A DNA stretch of 64,000 bases. Origin: Pseudomonas fluvialis (GTDB lineage Bacteria > Pseudomonadota > Gammaproteobacteria > Pseudomonadales > Pseudomonadaceae). The first letter of the stretch is position 1; each line of letters opens with the position of its first letter. A model generated the notes under the pieces. That model saw nothing but the letters and a program-made list of their open reading frames with translations. It had not been told where the DNA came from and did no database searches. This document shows, piece after piece, positions 47,859-56,354 of this stretch. The stretch is taken from NCBI RefSeq assembly GCF_002234375.1, contig NZ_NMQV01000010.1:1-64000 (forward strand), read 5' to 3'. A program made the translations under genes and the position numbers.

Positions 47859-50696
47859 TCAGTGCTGCTGCGTCCAGCCTGCGGCAGCCCAGTCCAAATT
47901 TTCGGGTATCAGGTAGCGGCTACTGGCATCAGCCAGTCGCTGGTTAGCTGTTTCTTCTGCAACCTTGAACAGCCCTTTGGAGGCTTCAGGGTCGGGGATA
48001 AGGCTGCTGTGTTCGGCAGGGCTCAGGAGCCATTGGCTGGCTTTTGCAGGGTTCAGTTTGGCTTTGCCACCGCTAACCTGAATGGCAACAAATTCCTGGC
48101 GCATACGTTTGCCCTGGGGGCCTTGCCAGCGCAGCATTGCGCCAAGCAGAGCACCCTCTTCTAGCTCTGGTGTTTTTAGCATTGCAGTTAAACCACCGAA
48201 GTCGTGCTCACAGGCTTTACCCAGCAGGTACTGCATCAGCTTGGAGTTGAGGTCGAGCATATGGGTGTCAGGGCGATTGGCCGCGAGCATGCGATCCAAG
48301 GTCACGTCCATGCGTTGCGAGGCTTTCGGCGACAGCCCCATGTCGCGCATCACCTGCTCGGACAATCGAATACGTAAAAGCCGCTCTTTATGGCTGCGCT
48401 CTGCGACCTCGATGCCGAGTTGTTCGAACATTCCCAGGACGAAGCTGTAAAGGTGCTCGACGGTGATTTCCAGTTCGTCGCGTAGCTCATTGGGGTCGCT
48501 GGTGGCGGCGTGCACAAACAGTTCTCGTTGTTTGGCGGCAGCTGTGCGTGCCTGCTTTAACGCCTCATCGATACGCTCACGGGTTCGGTCGATGCCGAGT
48601 TTTGTGGCTTGTTGTAGGATCTCTTCCACATCAATCAACTCGGCCAGCTGACCGAGGATTTCGTCTTTCAGACCATCATTGAATTCATGCTGCTGAACCT
48701 CGGCTAGGTCAGTCACCACGCTGTCGATCCGCTCATACATCAGGTCGACGATATTCTGATCCAGGCTGTCGGTTTGCTGGATGTTGAACACGACCACTTT
48801 CTTCTTCTGCCCATAGCGATACAGTCGGCCAATGCGCTGTACGAGGCGCATAGGGTTCCAGGGCAAGTCATAGTTGACCATGATGTGGCACTTACTCTGA
48901 AGGTTGATGCCTTCCCCGCCTGCCTCAGTCGAAATCAGAAAACGCCCTTGTTCTTCAAAGCGCTTGATGGTTTCACGCCGTTCGGCATGCTGCATGGAGC
49001 CATTGATTAACCCGACCTGATCACTGCCATAGTGCTCTGCTAAGGCATCCCGCAGATAGTTTTGAGTAGTGCGGTATTCGGTAAAAATCAGCACTTTCTC
49101 ATCGGCATTGGTTGCGTGAATTTTGCCGATGATTTCTTCGATAAACAGCTTCAGCTTAAGGTCATTCGCCTTTAGTGCGGCGGCCTCAGCAATCAGATCT
49201 TTCAGCAGCTGCACCTCGCCCGCAAAGAACTCGCGTGCGTCGCTGGTGAACTGTTCTTCCCATTCCCCCAGGTAGCGCTCATCGCTGGGCTCTTCAGCAG
49301 ACGTACCGTTTGCTTGATCGTCGAGCAGGCGCTGAAGGCGGTTGCACAACGCCCGATGAATAGCCGCTGCACTGGAGGCTGCCAACTTGCGGTAGACGGT
49401 CATCACGAACCCAATGGCGTTGCCTTTACGGCCTAGCGATTCACCTGCGCTGTAGCCTTTGCGCAGATAGTCCTGAAGCGTTTTATCGAACTCGACGGAC
49501 TCCAGGCTGCTGGGCACCTGCAAAGCCTTGGTGATCTTACCTTGGAAGATGAAGTTCCCTTCTGCGTCCGTTACGTCGGCTTTGTGGTTGCGGAATACCA
49601 TGTCGTGCAAGATTTCAGGTTTCAGGTTGAGCGCCATCAGTTCGGTACGACGCTCAGGGCGCAGCAGCTCTAGCAGTGCAACGAACTTGTCCTGCATGCC
49701 CTGGTGGGGGGTCGCACTCAGCAACAGCATGTGCTTGGTTTGGCTGCGTAGGTTTTTCGCCAGGTCATAGCGTTCCGAACTGTCCAGCTTTTGCCCGTAC
49801 TGGCGGCGGCTGAGTCGATGCCCTTCGTCAAAAATCACCAGATCCCAAGGCTCTGCCTGGAGCAGGCTTTCCAAGTGGCCCTCCTGCTTGAGTCGATCTA
49901 TGGAGCCGATGACACAGTCGTGCATCTTCCATTGGCGAGGCTCATTGATGAAAAAATCCTCGCCATAGATCTCGAAGTCTTCGAGCTTGAACTTGTGATA
50001 TAGCTCTTCCTGCCACTGCTTGGTTAGGCCAGCGGGCGTGATCAGCAGGATGCGTTTGACCAGTTCTCGTTGCCGCAGTGCATGCAGTAGCATGCCGGTC
50101 TCGATGGTCTTACCAAGGCCCACATCGTCCGCGATCAACCAGTTGAAGTTGCCTGAGGCGAGGATGTGGTGCACCAAGTGAATCTGATGAGGAAGCGGCT
50201 CAATCTCAAGGTGAGAAAGGGCGCCAGTGTTTTCATTCCATACTTTGATGGCATGGGCCAGCATCCGCAGGCGCATGCGTTCAGCATCAACTGCTTCACC
50301 TTTGCTGGCGGTGACAAAGCGATGTTTAACGCCCTTAACCTGACGCAGATATTGATAGGGCAGCCAATGGCGCTCACCTCGCTCAGGAAAGTCGACCAAT
50401 ACTTGCTCGCTGCCTGCCAAGGTACGCTGCTGCATGATGACGCCCTGCCCTAGTGAGCGAACACCGCTACCAGGGGTTTCGTCGACCACGTCCATGCCAT
50501 TTTGAAAGCCCGAGCGCACGGCATATGCATCGACATAGGCCAGCTTCTTCTCCGGACTGAACCAGTGAACCTGAAGCTGATCTTCGGCCTCTTTAGCAAT
50601 GGCCATTTTGACGATGCCCCGGCGTTCACTCTGGCCGCTGGGTAATGTTTGGCTGACCCAGCAACCTGGAACGTGGGTAAGTCTGAGGGGCTTCAT
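47859..50696 (-). CDS. SNF2-family DEAD-box helicase/translocase (HepA/DrmD-like)
   Basis: 945 aa. Motif I LIADDVGLGKTIETGMLLHAL (about residues 185-205), motif II VIFDEGHRLSRRQ, motif III LLLSATPHQGMQDKF, and in the second lobe LISTEAGGEGINLQSK and VQRIGRLYRYGQKKKV (motif VI). This is the RapA/HepA branch of Snf2 proteins, which includes DISARM DrmD. They translocate on double-stranded DNA and can strip bound proteins. Start supported by AAAGGA seven bases upstream. It lies 53 bases before the methyltransferase gene in transcription order. Confidence 0.88.
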   Translation of the reverse strand: MKPLRLTHVPGCWVSQTLPSGQSERRGIVKMAIAKEAEDQLQVHWFSPEKKLAYVDAYAVRSGFQNGMDVVDETPGSGVRSLGQGVIMQQRTLAGSEQVLVDFPERGERHWLPYQYLRQVKGVKHRFVTASKGEAVDAERMRLRMLAHAIKVWNENTGALSHLEIEPLPHQIHLVHHILASGNFNWLIADDVGLGKTIETGMLLHALRQRELVKRILLITPAGLTKQWQEELYHKFKLEDFEIYGEDFFINEPRQWKMHDCVIGSIDRLKQEGHLESLLQAEPWDLVIFDEGHRLSRRQYGQKLDSSERYDLAKNLRSQTKHMLLLSATPHQGMQDKFVALLELLRPERRTELMALNLKPEILHDMVFRNHKADVTDAEGNFIFQGKITKALQVPSSLESVEFDKTLQDYLRKGYSAGESLGRKGNAIGFVMTVYRKLAASSAAAIHRALCNRLQRLLDDQANGTSAEEPSDERYLGEWEEQFTSDAREFFAGEVQLLKDLIAEAAALKANDLKLKLFIEEIIGKIHATNADEKVLIFTEYRTTQNYLRDALAEHYGSDQVGLINGSMQHAERRETIKRFEEQGRFLISTEAGGEGINLQSKCHIMVNYDLPWNPMRLVQRIGRLYRYGQKKKVVVFNIQQTDSLDQNIVDLMYERIDSVVTDLAEVQQHEFNDGLKDEILGQLAELIDVEEILQQATKLGIDRTRERIDEALKQARTAAAKQRELFVHAATSDPNELRDELEITVEHLYSFVLGMFEQLGIEVAERSHKERLLRIRLSEQVMRDMGLSPKASQRMDVTLDRMLAANRPDTHMLDLNSKLMQYLLGKACEHDFGGLTAMLKTPELEEGALLGAMLRWQGPQGKRMRQEFVAIQVSGGKAKLNPAKASQWLLSPAEHSSLIPDPEASKGLFKVAEETANQRLADASSRYLIPENLDWAAAGWTQQH

Positions 50697-50713
50697 GGGC
50701 TAGTCCTTTATCC

Positions 50714-52933
50714 TTACGGCTCAATGCTTGGCGAGGGTTGGTCGGTATTCTGTGCGTGTAAGTCAGATGCTAGCGGCGCTGCTGACCATTGAGGCGGTGC
50801 TTCATCAGCATCATCGTCAATGCTTTCTTCCTCGGTCTCAATGTCGCTAGGCATATCTGCATCATCAGCCTGTTTCTTCGAGCGTTTTTCGGCATTGAGC
50901 GACGGCGTTTCTTCTACTGGTGGCTTGTCACTGAAGTAGCAGCCGGGCTCCTGCGGGTGTTTGGTTTGAAACACGCCATAGCCCCTAAGAATTTCGGTTT
51001 TCTCACACTCCAAGGTGTCGTACAGACCTAGATCGCTGTATTCCTCGGCAGGTAGCTCGCGAGGGTCGCAGAAGTCAAAGTGCTGGCTAGCGGGTAAGCA
51101 ACCTTGGAGATTGGCGAATCTGAACCATAGGTATCGAGCAAAGGCCCTAAAAGCACGGCGTAGGGAGTTGTTCTCATACCAAGTAGCAAAGAGGCTTTCG
51201 AGGAAGACCTCAATTTCTTCCACCTGCGGTAGTGACTCAAATGAGCGCACGATCAGCAAGGCTGTAGGCCAGGACAGCACTTGGTGAGAAAGGCGACTAC
51301 TGCCGGTCTTATCAAAAGCAATCCAATAAATATCGTTCTCGGCCCAGATCACCTTGATATGCGCTGCGAGGATTAACTCGTCAGGGGTGAGCCCTTTATC
51401 GATTTCTCTCTCCAGGGCAAGACGAGTTGCTCCCCAGCCGCTCATGACAAAAATCTGCTGAACTAGAGGGAGAGTGCTGATTGACCAGTTGGCTCTACCG
51501 ATCAACTCGGCGGCTTTCTGTAGCGCACGATCTTCGCGTGAGAGTTTGTCGGCTAACCCATCAGCCTTGTCATCAGCTTCAGGATCTTCGCTATCGAAAA
51601 CTTCATCCGGGTCAAAGGCGTATGCCGCATAGTCGTCATCCAGATCGCGGAAGTCGTCCACAACATCTGGGATGTCTTCTTCCTGCTCTGCCCCAAGCTC
51701 GTAGATCGACAGATCCTGTAAGTCATGATCTAGGTCGATGGGATCTTCCTGATCTTCAAGCCCTGAGTTCGGCTCAGGTGAAGTCGGGGTGTTTAGCGCT
51801 AGCTCGGTGTGCGCGGGGTAATCCTCATCCTCATCGTTCTCGTCAGATATTTCATCGCGAGTTTGAGACGGGGAAGCAGGAACCTCCAGAGCTGACGATG
51901 TTGTAGGCAGCAATGAAGACTCATCGGAGTCCGATGGTTCTGGAGCGCCCAAGTCTGTTGGTTGAGCAGGGATTAGTGAGCGCCCCGATCTGTTGAATAC
52001 CTTGACTTTGGCTGATCCTTCTCCTGCTTCCGTCTCCTTCCGTGGATGGGCGAGCTTGAGAATGGTTTTTGTGGCGGAGGACAGGGCGTTCTCATCCCCA
52101 GTCACATGCGCATCGGAGGAGTCGTCTGTGGCAGCTGGAGCCGTACTTGGTGCGTCACTGGCTTCGGGCTCATCGAAGAATGTTGAAGCTTCAGGCGGCG
52201 TTGATTCTGATTGGCCCTCCCACCAGCCGTCAGTTTTCAAAGCAGGATATTGGGACGCCGTGTTCTGAATGAAGGTAAACGAATCATCGACTGTCTCGGT
52301 CAACGCCTTGTTGGTCGGCGCTGTTGGGTTTTCTAGAGGCGTCAGATGCTCAGCTGAGTCATTGAGGAATGCCAGGTCACTTTCTGTTGGCAGGTCGTCT
52401 GTCGACTCTTCAGGCTCAGTCTCGACAAAGGCCTGCTGTTGGCGTTTCAGGAGGAGAGCACGCTGCATGGCCTTTGCCCCATCTATGGGGCGGCGTTGCA
52501 GCATGTACACACGGCTGAGCAGATTCAGGGAATCAGGCTCTTCAAACGTTTCAATGGCTTCCAGGAGGAGCGACTCGGCAGCCTGCAACTTGCCAGACGC
52601 GACCAGGTCGTTGACGTCTTTGATGAGCAGTTCTTTGCTGCGTTGCTTGCTCTTGATCGAGAGCATTTGCGGTGCGCGATGTTTTTTGAAGTGGAGAATC
52701 AGTTCAAGCCTGCGCCCTATATCATCCGCTGACTGATGACTTCTCAGGAATTCGGTAAGGAGTGCCCTGGCTGTGGCGTGCTGCCCTTGAGTAATCAGAA
52801 GCGAAATGGCTTGGAGCAGGCTTTCCGAGGAGTGGCCTTTCAGGCACGCACGGATCTTCGTCTCCAGTTCTTTTGGATCCGATGCGGCATAGCTCCACAG
52901 TTCGTCTAACAGCGCTTCCCAATCCATTTCCAT
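50714..52933 (-). CDS. Unknown acidic protein in defence operon (739 aa)
   Basis: No family recognised. Start taken at MEMDWEALLDELW (52933) because GGAG stands five bases upstream; the frame extends to 52969 without a ribosome site. Three parts are visible: an all-helical N-terminus (about 1-165) that reads like TPR or HEAT repeats; a long acidic, Pro/Ser/Asp-rich, probably disordered middle (about 170-485); and a compact C-terminal domain (about 490-680, rich in Trp and aromatics, e.g. YIWF-type strands and FATWYENNSLRRAFRAFARYLWFRF). It lies 17 bases before the SNF2 gene in transcription order. A scaffold or adaptor role is a guess. Confidence 0.65.
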   Translation of the reverse strand: MEMDWEALLDELWSYAASDPKELETKIRACLKGHSSESLLQAISLLITQGQHATARALLTEFLRSHQSADDIGRRLELILHFKKHRAPQMLSIKSKQRSKELLIKDVNDLVASGKLQAAESLLLEAIETFEEPDSLNLLSRVYMLQRRPIDGAKAMQRALLLKRQQQAFVETEPEESTDDLPTESDLAFLNDSAEHLTPLENPTAPTNKALTETVDDSFTFIQNTASQYPALKTDGWWEGQSESTPPEASTFFDEPEASDAPSTAPAATDDSSDAHVTGDENALSSATKTILKLAHPRKETEAGEGSAKVKVFNRSGRSLIPAQPTDLGAPEPSDSDESSLLPTTSSALEVPASPSQTRDEISDENDEDEDYPAHTELALNTPTSPEPNSGLEDQEDPIDLDHDLQDLSIYELGAEQEEDIPDVVDDFRDLDDDYAAYAFDPDEVFDSEDPEADDKADGLADKLSREDRALQKAAELIGRANWSISTLPLVQQIFVMSGWGATRLALEREIDKGLTPDELILAAHIKVIWAENDIYWIAFDKTGSSRLSHQVLSWPTALLIVRSFESLPQVEEIEVFLESLFATWYENNSLRRAFRAFARYLWFRFANLQGCLPASQHFDFCDPRELPAEEYSDLGLYDTLECEKTEILRGYGVFQTKHPQEPGCYFSDKPPVEETPSLNAEKRSKKQADDADMPSDIETEEESIDDDADEAPPQWSAAPLASDLHAQNTDQPSPSIEP

Positions 52934-53074
52934 ACCGACTCCGTGACGACACAGCACAGCCCTTCGCAAATCGTGGCGCGTAGGGTTAGCACTGCCTCAT
53001 AGGGGTGTGGCCTGTGTCGTCCGTCACATTATCCAGACCGACCTTGTGGGTAAAGGCAAACAGCCACCAGAACG

Positions 53075-53359
53075 TTAATTTCTTGTCCGCCCGGCCAATG
53101 CTTGTTCGTTGCCGGATTCGCTCACATCAATGCGTCTCGAAAGCTGTATCAGCTCTGCCTCATGGGCTCGAAGCATGGCTTTCAGCTCTGCGTTTTCGTG
53201 CTCCAGCCCAATGATCGTGCGAAGGCGTAACTCGCTTATTTGGGTCTGGCCGTTGAGCAGGTTTTGAATGGCCAAATTTTTTTGGCGCATGACCAGGCAA
53301 ATCAATCCCGAGATTGCTACGGCGAGAACAACTAGCTCTCCATAAACCCACGGCTCCAT
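53075..53359 (-). CDS. Small membrane-anchored coiled-coil protein
   Basis: 94 aa, MEPWVYGELVVLAVAISGLICLVMRQKN: one N-terminal membrane helix (about residues 8-24) followed by a coiled coil (about 30-80). GGGAG lies five bases before the ATG, supporting a real gene. It is first in the minus-strand defence operon, downstream of the divergent WYL regulator. No family recognised; similar small anchored proteins occur beside many defence operons. Confidence 0.6.
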   Translation of the reverse strand: MEPWVYGELVVLAVAISGLICLVMRQKNLAIQNLLNGQTQISELRLRTIIGLEHENAELKAMLRAHEAELIQLSRRIDVSESGNEQALAGRTRN

Positions 53360-53406
53360 GTGGTCTCCCGTGAAATTTCCGCAGATCGAATTGAACTGCC
53401 GGGTAC

Positions 53407-53420
53407 ACCTTATGTAAGGT
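53407..53420. promoter_or_regulatory. Inverted repeat in the WYL/defence divergent region
   Basis: ACCTTATGTAAGGT: six-base arms around TG. It lies between the small membrane protein gene and the WYL regulator, where an autoregulatory operator would be expected. A weaker related TTAC...GTAA pair follows at about 53441-53458. Confidence 0.5.
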
Positions 53421-53481
53421 TAAGCGACATAGAAATATTGGTTACATGAACAGGTAAACTTTCTAAGCAGGATGCCCTCGT

Positions 53482-54354
53482 ATGAAGCGCAAGCAATCCA
53501 TAGCCAGTGTTCGTTGGGATCTGGCGCTACGCTACCGATTGATTGAGACCATCGCGCTGTGGGAAGGGCGCCTGACCACGGGGCATTTGATGCAGAGCTT
53601 CGGTATCAGTCGGCAGCAGGCCTCGAAAGACATCAACAGCTATCTGGCTGACTACGCTCCCGGCAACCTGGACTACGACAAGCACATCAAGGGCTATGTC
53701 CCCAGTCGTCGATTCAGCCCACTGTTCATCGATGACAGCGCCAGTGCCTATTTGCACTTGCTGAACCAGAACAGTGAGCGGGCACCACACATCGAAGGCT
53801 TAGCGCTGGCTTACGCGCACACCGAAGTTCTGAATGTGCCGGATCGTTCGGTTAGGCCTGAAGTCCTACGCCCGCTGTTGCGTGCCTGTCGTGAGGGGTT
53901 ACGCCTTGAGTGCGACTACGTTTCTTTGGCCAATCCTGTAGCCGAAACACGCCTGATCGCACCACACACCCTGGTCTATACCGGCATGCGCTGGCACGTG
54001 CGGGCCTACTGCGAAAAGAACCGCGACTACCGCGACTTTGTCTTGAGTCGCTTCAGGGGTGAGCTAGACGTGCTTGGTGAGTCCGACCAAGGTCGCGACG
54101 CGGATGACGGTTGGAATAGTGAGGTCGAAGTGGTGATAGAGCCTGATCCTCGGCTGAAACCCGATCAACGCAGCATCATCGAGGTGGACTTTGGGATGCA
54201 GGCTGGGCAGCTGAAAGTTGCGACTCGCGGGGCGCTGGTGCAATACGTGTTACAGCGCTATCAGATCGATCCGCACAAAGTTCAGACCAAGGCTAGCGCC
54301 CAACAGATTGTGGTGAGCAACCTCGATGAGCTGGGCGTTTGGCTGTACTCCTAG
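53482..54354 (+). CDS. WYL-domain transcriptional regulator (BrxR/CapW-like)
   Basis: 290 aa. N-terminal winged helix-turn-helix (about residues 15-75, with TTGHLMQSFGISRQQASKDI). WYL domain (about 120-200): the pocket motif appears as LIAPHTLVYTGMRWHVRAYCEKNRDYRDFVLSR. A C-terminal WCX-like extension (about 215-290) follows. Size and layout fit BrxR and CapW, repressors that keep BREX, CBASS and other defence operons silent until infection. Its divergent position next to the operon, with an inverted repeat between, supports that role here. Confidence 0.85.
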   Translation: MKRKQSIASVRWDLALRYRLIETIALWEGRLTTGHLMQSFGISRQQASKDINSYLADYAPGNLDYDKHIKGYVPSRRFSPLFIDDSASAYLHLLNQNSERAPHIEGLALAYAHTEVLNVPDRSVRPEVLRPLLRACREGLRLECDYVSLANPVAETRLIAPHTLVYTGMRWHVRAYCEKNRDYRDFVLSRFRGELDVLGESDQGRDADDGWNSEVEVVIEPDPRLKPDQRSIIEVDFGMQAGQLKVATRGALVQYVLQRYQIDPHKVQTKASAQQIVVSNLDELGVWLYS

Positions 54355-54364
54355 GGATGCGAGT

Positions 54365-54463
54365 TTATTCCGCCGGGCCGTAGGCAATTCGAGCGAGCAA
54401 CCAAAGCACCCCGCCCAGGGTAGCAGCGAGCATTCCTGCATCAATTGAGCTGATCATCCACAT
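54365..54463 (-). CDS. 32-aa small single-helix membrane protein (candidate)
   Basis: MWMISSIDAGMLAATLGGVL followed by WLLARIAYGPAE is one membrane helix with a short charged tail. GGAGG lies six bases before the ATG (54470-54474), an unusually good ribosome site for a random frame. The longer in-frame ORF to 54598 has no such site. It may be a toxin-like or accessory small protein of the WYL or retron neighbourhood; its function is unknown. Confidence 0.45.
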   Translation of the reverse strand: MWMISSIDAGMLAATLGGVLWLLARIAYGPAE

Positions 54464-54719
54464 CGGACACCTCCAGGTCGTGTTGATGATGACACTACCG
54501 GCTTGTGTTGGAGTCATCGACCTGTCGACTTTTCGTACGTAAACGTTTGGGACAGGTATCGGTTGCGACGCAGTGATGTCCAATGCTGCCTGAATCATCG
54601 GGTCAGATGAGGTTGAAATCTGCCCCTTGGCTCTGTGAAACTAGCCTGGCTGGGTGTTACCGCCCAGGTGCTCTTTAAACATGGTTATGAATCGGGCTTG
54701 CAGTTGGTGGTTAGGAAAC

Positions 54720-54890
54720 TGACCAGCTCTGGTGTTCTCCAGGGCTACCTTCGCCCCACAACCTGTCGTCACCCCGATGTGCTCAGCGCTGAGGGTCACG
54801 TGGCAAACGTCACGTGGTTATCAGCGAGGCTTCATCGGCTAAACGACAGTAAGGCGGCGGACGGCTTATCAATTCTTGATAAGCAGAACT
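54720..54890 (+). ncRNA. Candidate retron msr-msd non-coding RNA
   Basis: No open reading frame with a ribosome site covers this stretch, but it is highly structured. CCAG-CT-CTGG (54723-54732) and GGGC-N7-GCCC (54742-54756) are short stem-loops of the msr kind. A long hairpin spans 54774-54838 with paired blocks CCGATG/CATCGG, CGCTGA/TCAGCG and CACGTG/CACGTG around the loop GCAAACGT, as expected for an msd stem. A perfect nine-base-pair hairpin (54864-54884, TTC loop) follows. The reverse transcriptase gene lies 3'. I could not fix the a1/a2 repeats or the branching G, so the ends are approximate. Confidence 0.5.
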
Positions 54891-54974
54891 GTGGTTTGTA
54901 GCGGCATCTTCAAAGTTCCATTCGGCCCGAAGTGCTTGGCGGCGGGGCAATTTCGCCCGTCTGGAGCAATAACC

Positions 54975-55229
54975 ATGAAACGTTTGAAGAACGCTGTCGG
55001 TCGTACCGATCAGCACATGCACAACATTGAAGATGCCCGCCTCAAAGGTGGAACCGAGCCTCGCCAAGAGCCGGAACGTAAAGGAGTCAAATGGCTGAAG
55101 AAGGTGGCAAAATTTGCTGCCAAAGTTGGCCTTCAGCGCCTTGCGGTATGGATCCTGGAAGACCCGGAATCCGCTTGGGATTACCTCCTCCTCAAGGTGG
55201 GGGAAATCCTTGGGGGAATCGCCTCATGA
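54975..55229 (+). CDS. 84-aa protein between retron RNA and reverse transcriptase (possible effector)
   Basis: GGAG lies eight bases before the ATG. The first ~38 residues are hydrophilic and basic (MKRLKNAVGRTDQHMHNIED). The rest is an amphipathic, weakly hydrophobic stretch (WLKKVAKFAAKVGLQRLAVWILEDPESAWDYLLLKVGEILGG). No family recognised. Retrons pair the RT and RNA with an effector gene in this position, so it may be the toxin, but a structural or accessory role is equally possible. Confidence 0.6.
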   Translation: MKRLKNAVGRTDQHMHNIEDARLKGGTEPRQEPERKGVKWLKKVAKFAAKVGLQRLAVWILEDPESAWDYLLLKVGEILGGIAS

Positions 55230-55257
55230 CGCAACAAACCACATCATTCGAATTCCA

Positions 55258-55286
55258 GTGAGGCCGATCCAGATGATCGGCCTCAC
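55258..55286 (+). terminator. Strong hairpin between the small gene and the reverse transcriptase
   Basis: A perfect 12-base-pair stem (GTGAGGCCGATC / GATCGGCCTCAC) with a five-base loop, then GTCATTTT. It could attenuate transcription between effector and RT or stabilise the mRNA; T-run weak. Confidence 0.6.
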
Positions 55287-55304
55287 GTCATTTTGGGATA
55301 GGAC

Positions 55305-56354
55305 ATGGATGCTCCGCGTTACCCCTGCAAATCCATTCACAGCCTGAAGGCCCTCTCTTTGGCGCTTGGAGAGCCTGTCGAGCTGCTCCTGAGCCTCGCC
55401 AAACGCAGCTCAAATCTGTACCGCCATGTCCCACAAACCAAGAAAGATGGAAGCGTGCGACACACGTACGATGCTCACGAACCACTGAAGAAGGTTCAGC
55501 GCAAAATCGTCGATAAATTTCTGGCTCGGGTTCGCTACCCTGACTACCTCCACGGTGGGATCAAAGACCCCAATTCACGCCGGAGTATCTATTCCAATGC
55601 CCGGATACATGGAAAGGCTAAAACAATCCTGCTTCAGGACATCAAGGACTTCTTTCCGTCCATCGGCGTGCAGCATGTGCAGCAGATTTTTTCCGGACTC
55701 TTCGGCTTTTCTGACGAGGTGGCTCAGGTACTGGCGTTGCTCACCACCCGCCACGGCGTCGTTCCCCAGGGCGCGAGCACCAGTGGTTATCTGGCCAACT
55801 TGGTGTTTTGGGATACTGAGCCTGCTCTAGTGGCTCGCCTGCACGCGCGAGGCCTTAAGTATTCCCGTTTTGCCGATGACATTACGATTTCTGCCATGAC
55901 GACTCTGGAGCGTTCAGCACTGACGGGGTTGGTCGCGGCAGTGACCGACATGCTGGCGAAGAAAGGTTGTCAGCAGAAGCGCACCAAGCTGCACATCCGC
56001 AAGCGCGGTCAATCGCTTTTGGCGAAGCCGAAAGTGGAGGCGGGCTATGAGCCGCTGACGGTCACTGGGCTTTCGGTCTTCAATGAGGCACCGGGTCTGC
56101 CGAAGGCAGAACGTAAAGCTATTCGTGCCGCGGTTAAGCAGGCGGAAGATCAAGCAAGCCAAGGCGCCAGTTGGGCACAGTTAGAACCGACGTTTCGCAG
56201 TGTGATGGGGCGTGTCGGACGTCTGATTGCTTGCGGTCATCCCGATGGGGAGCGCTACAAGCTGCGCCTCAAAGCTTTGAAGACGCGTTGTCAGGTGCCG
56301 CTTTTGGATCGCTATGCGGCAGCTGCGACTGGAGCGGATGTTCCAGTGGTTTAG
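55305..56354 (+). CDS. Retron-type reverse transcriptase
   Basis: 349 aa. Ordered RT motifs: a retron NAxxH motif (SNARIHGKA, about residue 97-105), motif A QDIKDFFPSI (about 110-119), the PQGASTSGYLANLVF block (about 155-169), the catalytic YSRFADDITISA (FADD, about 184-195) and the retron VTG motif (TVTGLSV, about 248-254). Retron RTs copy the msd part of their own RNA and stay bound to it to hold an effector in check. The structured region and 84-aa gene upstream complete the unit. No group II intron parts are seen. Confidence 0.88.
   Translation: MDAPRYPCKSIHSLKALSLALGEPVELLLSLAKRSSNLYRHVPQTKKDGSVRHTYDAHEPLKKVQRKIVDKFLARVRYPDYLHGGIKDPNSRRSIYSNARIHGKAKTILLQDIKDFFPSIGVQHVQQIFSGLFGFSDEVAQVLALLTTRHGVVPQGASTSGYLANLVFWDTEPALVARLHARGLKYSRFADDITISAMTTLERSALTGLVAAVTDMLAKKGCQQKRTKLHIRKRGQSLLAKPKVEAGYEPLTVTGLSVFNEAPGLPKAERKAIRAAVKQAEDQASQGASWAQLEPTFRSVMGRVGRLIACGHPDGERYKLRLKALKTRCQVPLLDRYAAAATGADVPVV

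Noticed and set aside
39051..53359. Naming the operon DISARM, BREX type 2 or plain type III R-M
   Set aside because: Only single components match. DrmA/B/C and PglX/PglZ/BrxC are absent, and a plain type III system has no SNF2, NERD-kinase or acidic protein.
54365..54598. 77-aa minus-strand reading frame as a gene
   Set aside because: The upstream start has no ribosome site. Only the internal ATG at 54463 does, giving the 32-aa candidate.
55305..56354. Group II intron-encoded protein
   Set aside because: No maturase or endonuclease domain, short length, and retron NAxxH and VTG motifs are present.
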